NCBI RefSeq assembly: GCF_022539665.2 | Contig: NC_081335.1 | Coordinates: 7,564,001 to 7,628,000, forward strand | Direction: 5' to 3' | Length of the DNA: 64,000 nt | DNA from: Daphnia carinata | Lineage: Eukaryota; Arthropoda; Branchiopoda; Diplostraca; Daphniidae | Shown here: positions 41,431 to 52,499 of the stretch, in pieces | Layout of the letters: every line of letters starts with the position of its first letter | Position numbering within the stretch: position 1 is the first letter of the stretch | Notes under the pieces: generated by a model | What the model was told of the DNA's origin: nothing | What the model saw: only the letters and a program-made list of their open reading frames with translations | The model's database searches: none | Translations under genes and position numbers: made by a program

Positions 41431-41707
41431 TGTAACAACTCTGGGTTAAGGTTCGTTTATTAGACGCACTTGTAAGATACAGCACTAATCACAGGTGACA
41501 ACTCAATCGACTATCTGACAACTACGACACAACATCTCAATGAATGACTACTTGTCTACTGTTCAACTAGCAACTAACTACTGCCTGACTGCCCAGAGTC
41601 GGGCTTTTAGGCTCCTGACATCCGGCCAAAGCGGCAATACTAGCCAACGCCTGCCTTGCGGTTCGCCAATCTTCATTCGATAAGCGACAAAGTCCATTGG
41701 CGCTACA
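41431..41707 (-). repeat. LTR shared by element B and the BEL element
   Basis: 277 bases nearly identical to 12,227-12,504. For element B it is the 5' LTR (primer site on its inner side). On its other side a purine tract GGAGGGGGGA (41,708-41,717) and about 22 bases match those before the 12.2-kb LTR. It therefore also looks like a 3' LTR of whatever lies to the right, which is a BEL pol ending at 41,764. Confidence 0.75.
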
Positions 41708-41763
41708 TCCCCCCTCCTACTTACAAGCAGTATTAACATTTTTACAATGCTAAGGTTGAACGT

Positions 41764-42675
41764 TTACGCTGTTGAAGATTCCGTTTTCTCTTCCTTTGCG
41801 TGAACTTCTTGGTCTTTTGCCGCAGCCATGATACATAGTTTAGCCACTGGTCGAATACATGGTCTTGGATGGTTGCTGAGGTTTACTTTTACTACTCGAA
41901 CAACATTGTCAGTAGGGCTGGGAAAAACTTCAAGCACTTCGCCCATCGGCCACTGCCACGCAAGGTATTCGGTTCGATGACAAGCACCAGGTCTCCCACG
42001 GTGATGTTAGGCCTATTTTCTTGCAATTTTTTTCTTTCTGTTAAGTGTGAAACGTATTCACGTAGCCATCTATTCCAAAAGTGTTGGATTATGGCTTGGC
42101 TTTGCAGAAACTGCTTGGTAGTGACGTTCATGTTTTTCACGTCGGCCAGCTGGAGGAGCAAGTACGGCCGAGCTCCACCGTATAGAAAGTGATTGGGCGT
42201 TAAAGGATCCGGATCTTCTGGATCCATGCTTAAGTTTGTTAACGGCTGGGCGTTTTACAGATCCGCCACTTCAATAGCGACGGTTCGTAACACTTGGTCC
42301 GTAACTAGGCAATTACCTATGCTGGTTTTCATTGCTTGCTTGCAGGACTGTACGATTCTTTCCCAAACACCACCAAAGTGGGGTCCATGGGGTGGAGAAA
42401 AATGCCACTCATAGTATGCAACATAGTAGAAACTCCTCCATACTGAGCCCGTTGGCTACTTCCAGGTGAACTACTCGTGTCGTCAAGCACGTGAATAGGC
42501 TAACCCACTGTTTTTCATGTCGTCTTCCTCTTCCACCGACCCGTACAGTTAACGGCCCGAAGTAATCGGTCCCGGCGTATGTGAACGCGGGCAGATGGGG
42601 TATTAAGCGATGGACTGGTAGTGAAGCCATCAGCGGTATCCAGGTGAATATCAGTCGATATCTAGTTGACGACAA
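41764..42675 (-). pseudogene. pol: BEL/Pao integrase, C-terminal half
   Basis: Blocks visible are HRLIPHLPAFTYAGTDYFGPL with the first core Asp, FTCLTTRVVHLEV, then HFGGVWERIVQ in another frame. The BEL-specific C-terminal domain follows (PLTPNHFLYG, FWNRWLREYV, VGDLVLVIE, then VVRVVKVN and RPVAKLC). The middle of the core and the zinc finger are deleted; the frame changes near 42,410, 42,230 and 41,950. Confidence 0.75.
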
Positions 42676-44346
42676 ATCGTGAGGTCGATGTTGAGACCTT
42701 CTACTGCAGCTTGTAGTTCTAAGCGTGGAATAGTGAGACCTTTCACCGGCGTGACGTGTTTTCGACGAAAGACACGTTGATCGACTGATCCTCGAAGACA
42801 GTACGGAAATAGGCTACGGCTACGTAACCTTTGGAGCTTGCATCTGTGAAGACGTGGAGGTGTTGTTGAGCCCAATGCCCGCGGAACGGAATCATCTCGG
42901 AACCGAAAGAGACTCCAAATTTTCAAGATGATCATGCCAGCAATAGAAACGTTGACTCAATGTTTCAGGTAAAACGCCGTCCCAACCAATCCGTTCTTCG
43001 TTTGTCCAGATGTCTTGGAGCAAAGACTTCATTATGAAGACAACAGGTGCTACAAGTCCCAGCGGGTCGTAGACATTAGAGATGATGCTTAGGAAGGCTC
43101 GCTTAGTGAGGGTCTCATTGTTCGACGACTTCCGAATCTTGAACGTCATCATATCTCTCTCGCTGTCCCACATTACTCCAAGCTTCCTTTCGACGGGCAG
43201 TTTCTCCAAGTCCAGATCCAGGGTTGGTGAAGCGAGGCCAAATTCTCGTAACGCTGCTATCACCGTTCTCGATGACGACGTCCATTTTGTCAAGTTGAAA
43301 CCGCCAAACTGAAGACGGGACTTCATTTTGCTGGACCGTTTGATGGCCTCGTCTTCAGTGTCGAAGGAGTCGAGGTATTTGTCGACGTAAAAATTCCGTC
43401 AAATACTATCAGCTACGTTTGGAAACTGGTTGCGGTTGTCATCAGCCGTTCTGTTGACGGCGAAAATGCAGCTAGTCGGAGATGATATCGCTTCAAATAC
43501 GTGAACGGTCATCTGGTACGTTAACGGGGCTGAAGTACTGCTGGGCGTCCGGTAGAGAAATCGAAACGCTGCCTGGTCTTATTCGGGATTTTCACTTGGT
43601 GAAACATTTTGTCGATGTCCGCTCCGGCTGGTACGAGGTTACGGCGGAATCGGATGAGCACGCCGAGCAAGCTAACGAGTTACGTCCCCGAAGCAGGTTC
43701 TGGTTTATCGACTTGCCGTCAAACTCAGCAGTTCCATCGAATACAACACAAACTTTGGTCGGTGAGCTGGATGGGCTCACGACCCCGTGGTGTGGTAGAT
43801 ACCACGTCTTGTTCGTCTTCGTCCGGGCTTTTTCAGTCATGAGGAAACGGGCATGTTTCAAACCGATGTACTCCTTGACCACTGCATCGTACTTTTGGAC
43901 AAACTCCGCGTCTCGATGAAAACGTCGTTCGTTTGCGTAGAGCTCCTTCAATGCAGAGGCCCGATTGTTCGGGAGATTTACGTCGTCTGCTTTCCACAAT
44001 AATCCGACTTGATACCGGTTACCAAAACATTTTACGGAAGATTCCAGGATACGTTTTCCCCGTAGATCATCCTCAGGTAGAACGAGCGGTTCTATTTCTA
44101 CTTCGTTGGTCTCAAGTTGCCAAAATTTCTTCACCAGCTCGTTTAGGTCTTCGGGGCGTTCCTCGGTGGCCAGATGAGCGATGAACGGTCGTCCATCTTG
44201 TGGTGGGTCCGTTTGTCCACCCAAACACAAAAAAAATATCCAACCAAACGGCGTGTTGAAGGCGATGGGCCCATTCGTTCCAGCCGGAGGCTTGACGCAA
44301 GCTACATGATCATGGGCCTCTGCGACGTTAATTCCTATCAGCACGG
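42676..44346 (-). pseudogene. pol: BEL/Pao reverse transcriptase and RNase H
   Basis: The 44,407-43,592 frame shows the BEL pattern (NTPFGWIFF, FWQLE, RFHRDAEFVQKYDAVVKEYI, YLPHHGVV, KVCVVFDG). The catalytic region follows in other frames: DIDKMFHQVKI, then YVDKYLDSFDT at about 43,357-43,389, where the second Asp of YVDD is Lys (43,378-43,380). SFLSIISNVYDPLGLVAP-type sequence and an RNase H start (HVFTDASSKG, about 42,830-42,860) come next. Several stops and shifts, including TAG near 43,400. Confidence 0.75.
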
Positions 44347-44940
44347 TCACGTCCTCTTGTTGAACGGTCGGGACGTCAATACCACGTAGATGTGTCCATG
44401 ACTCCAACTTTCGAGGATCGATCGGCGTATTCGGGTCACCTTCAAATTGTCGACGGCGTAAGCGTGCTTGACTTCAAACTGGCTTTTACCATTACGAGAT
44501 GTTAGGGCGAGGTTCACTACGGAAGCCGCAACGTTAGACTTGGCTCCGTCATACGAGACGACGTTGATGCGTTTAGACGGCCCAACGAATCCCAACATTT
44601 TTACTAAGTCGCTCCTAATCAGCGTGATGTCGCTTCCGGTACCCAGGAAACCGAAAGTGTCGACTTATGTTTCACCAGCTCCAACACGAACCGGTATGAT
44701 CTTGAAACGTACACGTCGTTTTAAAGCTTCCAAATGGGTCAAGGTCCCAAGGAATGCTGTCGATGGTGCCGCTGATGGGGCAGGTTGATCCACTAGCCTC
44801 CTCAATGGGATAAATTGAGATCCACGAAGCAAGGTGTGGTGTCGGGTTCCAGCATACCCAGCAATAGTACTGCTGATATCCTTGGGGCATTCCTTGCGTT
44901 CGTGTTTTCCCGTAAGACATTACAAACATCTTTCGGACTT
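44347..44940 (-). pseudogene. BEL/Pao protease and Gag end
   Basis: From high to low coordinates: the second zinc knuckle (CLTGKHERKEC, about 44,900-44,935), linker, then the protease GSDITLIRSDLVKMLGF. The catalytic motif reads LGTGS where LDTGS is expected (codon at 44,641-44,643), so the active-site Asp is lost. The frame continues into LTSRNGK and the RT N-terminal linker. Confidence 0.7.
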
Positions 44941-44989
44941 GAATACCTTCTCAGCCCATTTCGTGGGCGTGAGAGACAGGATAGCGGTA

Positions 44990-46087
44990 GGGGAGACTTG
45001 ACCCATCTTGTACAGTTTCGGTTTTACCCCATTATGTACCACCCTACTTACGCGAAATTAATAAAATTTGTTAAAACAGAATTTACAATGTGTCTGCTAC
45101 CCCCTTATTTTTTTCACAGATGTAATATAATTTTTTTAGAATTTATTACCATTTTTATTTTCTGGTGATTGTCGACGAAATCGGGTGACTTTGTACGGAG
45201 ACCTGTACCACTTTGGACGGGGTCAAAAGAGGTGGATTGTGTTGTATTAAAATTAAAAAAAAAATTCTGCTTTTTCCTACTAAATTAGCGAACAATTTAA
45301 ATGTGGTCTTAATAAGATGTTACGTGAAATAAAAAACTTTTATTACATCTGAAAAGTTTCATTTTATTGATAAGGAAGACATAGGAGGAGGCGGAGCCAA
45401 CGCAGAATCGATATTTTAGTAATATCAATTTTTTCATTGGTTTTCTCTGATTTGTCATCGTCATGTCATGGCGGCGTCTGCTGTGTGAAAGTTTTAGTCA
45501 CTCATTGATTTGTGGTGAGCCACAACGCGTTTTTATTTCATTAGTTATGTTTATATTATATATGTTATGTTATATATGCTATATTAGTGATATTTTATGC
45601 ATTAGTTATATTCTGAATGTTTCCTTAAGTTGCAAAATTTCAAAATTTCGCGCCTAGACTTGGCCCCTCCCATGCACGCCCATTTGGTGTCCAACATCAC
45701 CCCTGCCGTTTGTACAAATTGGCCCCAAAAAACAACTTTCGCAGAATAAATGATTCTGTTGAAAGTTGAATAAGGAAATTTTTTTTTCTTCTCAAGTATT
45801 ATTAAGAAAACTATGGCCTACTTACTTCTAATATCTATCAAGGTATAATTATAAAATAACATTATAAAAAATCATCGATTTAGAAAAAAAATACAGACTT
45901 TTTTGTATGTTTATTATTTGTAAAGCAATTCAATAAATAATACACACACGGGAATCAAACTTTTACAACACTTACAAAAATCTATTCTGAAAATACTGTG
46001 TAATTATTATATTTTTATTATAATAACTTGTATTTTTCTTGGCACTGTACAACTTGATACGGTGTCCAAGATGGGTCCGGTCTCCCC
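44990..46087. mobile_element. Mariner-like MITE inside BEL gag
   Basis: TA dinucleotides flank 44,990-46,087 (1,098 bases). The ends are inverted: GGGGAGACTTGACCCATCTTG on the left and, on the other strand, GGGGAGACCGGACCCATCTTG on the right, about 24 of 28 matching. TA duplication and this TIR type point to the Tc1/mariner superfamily. The interior is AT-rich; the 64-residue frame at 45,463 is not a transposase, so it is non-autonomous. Confidence 0.75.
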
Positions 46088-46089
46088 TA

Positions 46090-46440
46090 CAGGTTGAGAG
46101 ATTGTGGGCCCTGCCGTTACATACAAGGCACTTTCACCGTTCCGCTTTCTCGGCTTGCATCTTCGTCGATGTTGATCGGCTCCTTGGAGGCATAGTTGCT
46201 GAAGATGATGACGCCGATATTTTCGAACCTTCCATCGTCGCTACGTGTCCAATGGTCGACGTTTATGGGATACTGGGTTTCTTGACCTGCTTCCTTTCAT
46301 CGAACTTTAAACCTTTGACGTCAACGTGGGCAAAGACTAGAATACATTTTTTCCACGTTCCGTCAACGTTTCCGAATGATGCAACAATGAAATGATTCAT
46401 TCGAGTGCCACGCGCGAACAATTCAGATTCGTGGAAACAG
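46090..46440 (-). pseudogene. gag: BEL/Pao Gag fragment upstream of the MITE
   Basis: The - strand carries TIGHVATMEGSK, a Ser/Arg-rich stretch and a zinc-knuckle-like CLVCNGRAHNLSTC at about 46,096-46,137. It stops exactly at the TA where the MITE inserted; the other side resumes with TPTKWAEKVFKS at about 44,950. Two in-frame stops (near 46,130 and 46,265). The 5' part of gag is not found. Confidence 0.6.
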
Positions 46441-46679
46441 CTGATACGATGTCCTGCTTATTATAGATATCTAATCAAAAATAAGATGAACAAATACACT
46501 TTTACAGGAAAGGCAATGACAGTTCACAATTATAAATCTGAAGCATATCGTTTTAACATGAAAAGAAGAAATAGCAAAGCCAATACATTTTTCAAAGGTA
46601 TATTTGGTGACTCCGTTATACTACTAAGAACACAATTATTATTGTGATAGTTGAATAGCTAACAAAATAGGCCGAGTTA
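46441..46679. other. AT-rich junction, no supported gene
   Basis: An 80-residue frame (46,405-46,647) is open but resembles nothing I know and overlaps the BEL boundary. I see no repeat ends here. Confidence 0.4.
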
Positions 46680-47715
46680 AGAGCCATACCCACTGGAAAA
46701 GCAGATGATGTCGCAGAATTCTTTATCCATCAAATTCTTCTACGACATGGAGCTCAAGGGCAAATTACAACGGATCGAAGAAAAGGTTTTATCACCAAAC
46801 TAACGCAAGTCGTCGTCAAGACACTGCAAAGAAACCACAAGACAACTTCCAGTTATCACCCCCAGGCCAATGGAGCAGTGGGAAGAATGAACCATACATT
46901 GGCAGCAATGGCTTAAATGTACGTCAGCAGTGACCAACGTATTTGGGACGGAACTCTGCAATTCGTTTGCTTCGCATACAATACGGTTGTTTTTCGCCAG
47001 TTTTTTCCCTACGGAGGTAAACCCAGACCTCCTATCGACCTGGAGCTGGAAGCAGGTCCACTTGCTGGAAGAAGAGGATGCTGCAGTGGGTCTCGCAGAT
47101 CGTCTAATAGCTCATTCAGCTACAGCCAGAAAAATGGTAAAAATAAGGATGGCACGAGTGTAAGAGAAGCAAACGGCAATCTACGATGGACGCCACAGAG
47201 AAATATCATTGTAAGAAGAAGATTTAGTGATGGTCTACAAGCCGGTGCGCAAAGTAGGAAGGTCAGAAAAATTGTGCTGAGACAAACCGTACCTGTGAAT
47301 TATGAAGTGATATCTGCATCAATATCAATAATCATTATTATAAAGAGCAAGAAAAAAAAAGTAAAAGATGTACCTGCCATGATTGATCCACAAACCTAGG
47401 CCGACACGGAAGAAACGTTAATGGATAAGGTAACGGGTCACCAAGAACACGTGGAAACGACGTGGTCACGTCAAATCCGGTACAGATCATGCCAAACTCA
47501 GCTCGAAGACCCAGTCGTTTTCGAGGTTTTCTGAGAAAACCTCCAGCTAAGTATCTGACCATACTAGTGCCGTATCTTACTTTGTTGCTGAGACTGTTAT
47601 CAAACAATTCAATGATTGAAAGGAAAATGCCATTTTTAAACAACAAACCGATATTGAATTCAGGGAATGGTTGGGGACAATATTTGTTCGATAGATCTTG
47701 ATTTTGGACTAGCCG
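46680..47715 (+). pseudogene. Gypsy integrase remnant
   Basis: The + strand holds a decayed integrase core: PTGKADDVAEFF, ILLRHGAQGQITTD with the second Asp, SYHPQANGAVGRMN with the Glu replaced by Gly, and FAYNTVV. In other frames come a linker and a KPVRKVGRSEKL...TVPVNYEV GPY/F-like end. Stops and frameshifts are frequent. It is older than the neighbouring elements. It is cut at 47,723 by E2 and appears to resume at 55,652. Confidence 0.7.
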
Positions 47716-48289
47716 ATACATGAGATTGGCGAAGAAAAAGGCCCAGACGAAAAAGGCCCATACGAAAAAGGCCCGCGAAAAAGGCCCATACGAAAAAGGC
47801 CCACACGAAAAAGGCCCACTTTTTTCCAAATTGAAAAGTGGGCCTTTTTCTCCATTGGACTGGGCCTTTTTCTCCGTTAAATTTCCAAATTCCTCCAATC
47901 TTTAACATGTTTCCAAAAAATATTTCCCACCTCCTATTCCGTGGAAGTTGGAATGTACAAAGGTTGCTGAAACCGTGACTTTCAATAAGGTTTGCCGATG
48001 AAACAATGTTAGCGTTTGTACGCTAGGTAATTTATATTTTTTTATTCGGTAGCAATCTGATTTTGAATTATGTTAGTATATATCTATTGCTAATATCACG
48101 ATAAATAAAGTTCATTTTTCACAATTTTTGTTTATTGAACTACTATAGCTGCTTTAAATATAATATAAGAAATACATGTTTTTCGCACTTATCGTGTGAA
48201 ATTTATATAGTAGTTTTGAAAGTAAAAAAAAAGAATATTATAATTCAATATTGATTCTCATACCATTTATTTCCTTATCACATTTTCAA

Positions 48290-51160
48290 TTCTTCACACA
48301 ATTACAAAGAGCCAAATAAATGTATTAAAATCATAACCTACTGCTATAGCTATGCCAGCTAGGCGGTGACTGCTGACTGGGATTGGAGCGCTTTTCACCC
48401 AAGAAATAAATATTTCGAGCAAAACAGGAATATTTGATTTGCCTAGGAACGTCTATGAGTAAAACTTAAATAGTTAATGCATTGCTTTTGTTACAGAGCA
48501 ACCTTTTGTTAAAGAATAACGTCACCTTTAGTACGAGAGAACAATCTACGTCTCTGGTAAGAACGCGCGCATTTCCAGCAATTATAAATGATTTTTTACG
48601 TTCTTCGTGTCTTGTTTTCCCTTATGCACATTTTCTAGCATCTATTGGTTACCTTATTACACACACATACTACAGTGAAATATAAGGAAGCTTTGCACTT
48701 GACGTTAACAAAGCTACTAACAATTACAAATCCATTGTAATTATTTTATACCATGAAGAACTTTTTTTATGGGAGTCTGTTATTAGTGAAGACACTAAAC
48801 CTTTTAAAATGAATCTTAGATTTGGTTTCTTTAAATTTTCCACGGTCATGAAAAGCATGCTAGTGTATTGTTAAAAAAACTATCACGACATGGCTTGCAC
48901 ATGAAAGAACACGAGTTTAGCTCGTCCATGAGACAGTATCATTATTTCATACGATAAATTTGCCTGTTTTTCTTTGGTTTATTCACTTAATGTTCTTTCT
49001 TTTCAGTTTTATTTTTCTTAATGTTGGCTTTTCTCTTTTTCTGTTGTTATTCCTTTCTCTTTTCCTTTTCTTCGTTTCGTTCAGCGCAATTTATGTTACT
49101 TTCTGATTTGATCTCGTTCATTAATTGATTTGGCAAGCAATTCCACATAGTCTTTTACCTATTGCAATACAGAAAGGTTAAAAGTTTTGAAGATCTTACA
49201 AATATTTTTGTCAAATTGAAAGTTTACCTGAAAACCTTCAGCTATTTGCAGAGCACCATTTCATGCCTGTTTCTCTTCAATACTTCTTGCATTTGAACTT
49301 CAGCTTGGCCTACCAAGATTTTCATTTTTGGTTTAAGTTTTATTTTCTTTCATTTTAATCGTTGCCACTTCTGGATCTGAAGTGGTCTTTTTCAGAATGG
49401 GTGAGGAATTAGATAGTTCTCCAAAATCACATTTGCTGGAAACTAGGCAGCCTTCACTGTTAAAAATTGGTGTTGGCAGTGTACTTGCTAGTCTTGGTTT
49501 AGGAATTTCTGTTTTAACAAACTCTGAAAGACCAGAGGTTGATGACACAGAAGCTGCCTTGGTGGCTCAAGCATGTTTGGCAATTCAGGACCTTTTCTTC
49601 TTACTTTTCCTTTTTAATTTCTTGTTCATTCCCTCTAACTTCCGTTTAAGTTTGATTTTCGTTGTCCTATCAGACAATTCCAGCTTTTTCCCTGAAAATC
49701 AATGGAATAAACTGGCTGGTCTTCCTTAAATGTAAATGTTAACACATACCTGTTAAGTGTGAGGTGTTCATTCGGTTTATGTTCTTTCTTTTCAGTTTTC
49801 TTTTTCTTAATGTTTGCTTTTCTCGTTTTCTCTTGTTATTCCTTTCTCTTTTCCTATTCTTCGATGCGTTCAGCCCACTTCTTTTACAATTTGATTTGAT
49901 TTCATCTTGTTTCTTAATAGATTTAGCAAGCAATTCCACATGGTTTTTTTACCTATTGCAATACAGAAAGGTTAAAATTATTTAAAATCTTACATTGTCA
50001 AATTGAAAGTTTACCTGAAAACCTTCAGCTCTTTGCAGAGCACCTTTTCACGCCTGTTTCTCTTCAATACTTCTCGCATTCAACTTCAGTTTGGCCATCC
50101 AAGATTTTCACTTTGGCTTTGAGTTTTTTTTTTATCGTTGCCACTTTTGAATCTAAAGTGGTCTTGTTCAGAATGGGTGAGGGATAAGATAGTTCTCCTA
50201 AATCAAATTAGCTGAATACTAGGCAGCCTTCACTGTTGAAAATTTGTGTTAGCAGTGTACTTGTTGGTCTTGGTTCAGGAATACCTGTTTTGACAAACTC
50301 TGTCGGATCAGAGGTTGATGACACTGATGCTGCCTCGGTGGCTTGTGCAAGTTTAGCAATTCAGGACCACTTCTTGTTATTTTTCTTTTTTAATTTCTTC
50401 TTCTTCTATTTTTCTAATTTCTTTTAAGTTTGGTTTTCATTGTCCTATTAGACAAATCCAGCCTTTTCCCTGAAAATAGATGGAATAAGCTGGCCAGTCT
50501 TCCTTAAACGTAAAGATTAACACATACCTGTTAAGTGTGAGGTGTTAGCTGCTAGACATTCTTCTTGTTCAACACCAACCTTATTGCTATTGAGATCGTC
50601 AACTGTAGATACACTTTCAGTTGGAATGTTGGTCAATAAGCTAGCAATGAAAAACTCTTCAGGAGAGAGTTGATTTTTAAGAGCGACGATGTCAATGGAC
50701 CCTCGCGTCTTATAAGGCTCTTGATTTTTAGGGTCCTCATTTCCTACAAATTTTGTTTAGACGTCACTTTCAAGTTCTTGTTTTCTCTTTTTCTATTTAC
50801 AAAAACTGCCTCTCATATTATAACCTTTAAACTTTATTATTATTTACCTTGATCTCTCAACATTATCACTGATCACTCCATAGATCAAACTATACGAAAC
50901 AATAAGTCTATTGTTATTTTCTTTAGGGAACGGCATTTTGAAGCCAAATCTAGCGTCAGGACGCCACAAACAATGGCGGACGGTGGAAAGCTGTTATTAA
51001 AACTTTTAGCTAAAGCTTTATTAAATTCAACAAAATTTAGTTCCTTTGTTATTGTTCTATTATTATAATTCATTATTATTGTTATACAAAGGAACTAAAT
51101 TTTGTTAAATTTGTAATAAAAGAATTAAAAATTTTTAAAATTTTATGTTAAAAACCGTCC
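48290..51160 (-). pseudogene. Intron-bearing gene unit in the left arm of E2
   Basis: This is the reverse-complement counterpart of 29,500-31,530 in E1. Landmarks on the - strand are 51,073-50,885, the tandem peptide units at about 50,430-50,236 (degraded) and 49,548-49,333 (FVKTEIPKPRLAS, FNSEGCLV), and the Lys/Arg-rich exon 49,939-49,739. Stops break the units at the same places as in E1 in several cases. Function unknown. Confidence 0.4.
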
Positions 51161-51162
51161 GC

Positions 51163-52493
51163 AACATGGTCTCAGTACATATGTACTAAATAGTACATAG
51201 TTGCAGATGCACTTTTTCTTATGGGGTACATGATAAACGCGCAGGGCGTTAGTCAATTGTTTTTTTGGAATATTGTCTGCTTGGAGTTTTTCCACGCTGA
51301 AATGTGGAAAAAGACACGTAAAATTGTAAATTAAATGAGAACCCATGAAATAAATTTGTTTAACTTATCTTAGTTAATATTTAAGATTTTCTATCTAAGA
51401 CAGAATACTGAAATTCTATAGACACAAACAAAATGTAAATATGTATTTATAATTACAATTTTTTACACTTATTTACACTTTTTAAAATTTGAACTTGGCG
51501 CGGTAAAAAAATGGCCGCCATAATGGTTTATCAAAAACCACTTTTCAAACGTAATTTTTGGGATTAAATAATGCATCCTAAAAATAAACGTTTATAACAA
51601 CTTGTTCCTGGAATCACCAGCAACAAAAATATTATAATGATTTCGTGTTTTGACGAAGGTTAAGCATCAAACAATCAATGCAAAGTTTCGTCTTTTTCAC
51701 ACACCCCCTCCCCTTTCTAAAATCATGAAATCCCTTAATAATTATTTATGAGGAAAATAAACAGTCAAAATTGACAAATTTTGCATCAATCGATAGCTCT
51801 TATCAAGAACTATCTAATTCTATGAAAGTTATGTTAAATTTTCAGAAAAGGAAAAGTTTAAGCGTAACATAAATTTTTTTGTTTTTATCAGTTGCGTCCA
51901 TTAGAACCTTAGATCGAAAAACAACAAAAACACATTTTGCCTTTAAGATTTTTTCCCTTTGAAAATGTTAATAACAATTACACAAAAATAGATAGCCCTT
52001 ACCAAGGGCTATTTACTGTAATTAATCAACTAATTATTGCAATTAATTTAGCTGACAAATAATTAAAAAAAATTTCTTTTATATTTTTTTATTTCAATTA
52101 CCACACAAATTGTACATATTCATTATATAAGCAGAATAAATATATATAATATATATTATAGTATTTTATATGTATAATAGTATCGTACATATATAATAGT
52201 AATATATATAAATATCTATGTATAATTGTAACATATACATTAGTATTTATATTGTACATATTACGTCATTGGAAAAATTTACATCAACCGAATTCATGTT
52301 ATTTCAAGTAATTTCATTAATTTAAAAGACATGCGCTACACGCATTATTGTTTAACTGGTTTAACTTTAGTGGTTTAACCACTAAAGCAACCAAATCAAG
52401 GCCCTAGTGGCGACAACGCACACTTTCTCCATATAGAAAACTGTAGGCGCGATTATGTACTAAGTAGTACATATTGCCTCGCGACCAGCCTGA
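51163..52493. mobile_element. 1.3-kb insertion at the centre of E2
   Basis: CCGTCCGC is present at both edges (51,155-51,162 and 52,494-52,501), an 8-bp duplication. E1 has the same site uninterrupted near 29,320-29,335. Palindromes of the form TATGTACTA-NN-TAGTACATA lie near both ends (about 51,177-51,199 and 52,452-52,474). The interior is very AT-rich with TATATA runs at about 52,138-52,250. No coding. Superfamily unclear; hAT-type MITEs also make 8-bp duplications. Confidence 0.65.
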
Positions 52494-52499
52494 CCGTCC

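Larger units (their letters stand above)
12227..41707 (-). mobile_element. Gypsy LTR element B with F-like env, split by nested insertions
   Basis: Read on the - strand: 5' LTR 41,431-41,707, primer-site-like TGGTGGAGAT directly after it, gag (41,366-39,361), protease, RT, RNase H and integrase (39,163-35,594), env start at 35,593, then the CACTA element (35,279-14,241), env remainder (14,238-12,639), purine tract and 3' LTR (12,504-12,227). Gag, pol and env are all broken by frameshifts. No matching target duplication flanks the LTR pair (CATAT on the left, TCCCC on the right), and the right LTR has a polypurine tract outside it, so that LTR may have belonged to a neighbour. Confidence 0.75.
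41708..46440 (-). mobile_element. BEL/Pao LTR element, broken
   Basis: On the - strand are gag end with zinc knuckles, protease, RT, RNase H and integrase of BEL/Pao type, ending with a stop at 41,764-41,766. The 5' side ends near 46,440 without an LTR. Gag is split by a mariner-like MITE (44,990-46,087). The protease and RT each lack a catalytic Asp, and part of integrase is deleted, so it is a fossil. Confidence 0.8.

Noticed and set aside
45463-45657. Hydrophobic 64-residue frame in the mariner-like MITE
   Set aside because: No transposase motif (no DDE/D signature). AT-rich sequence gives such Ile/Leu/Tyr frames by chance.
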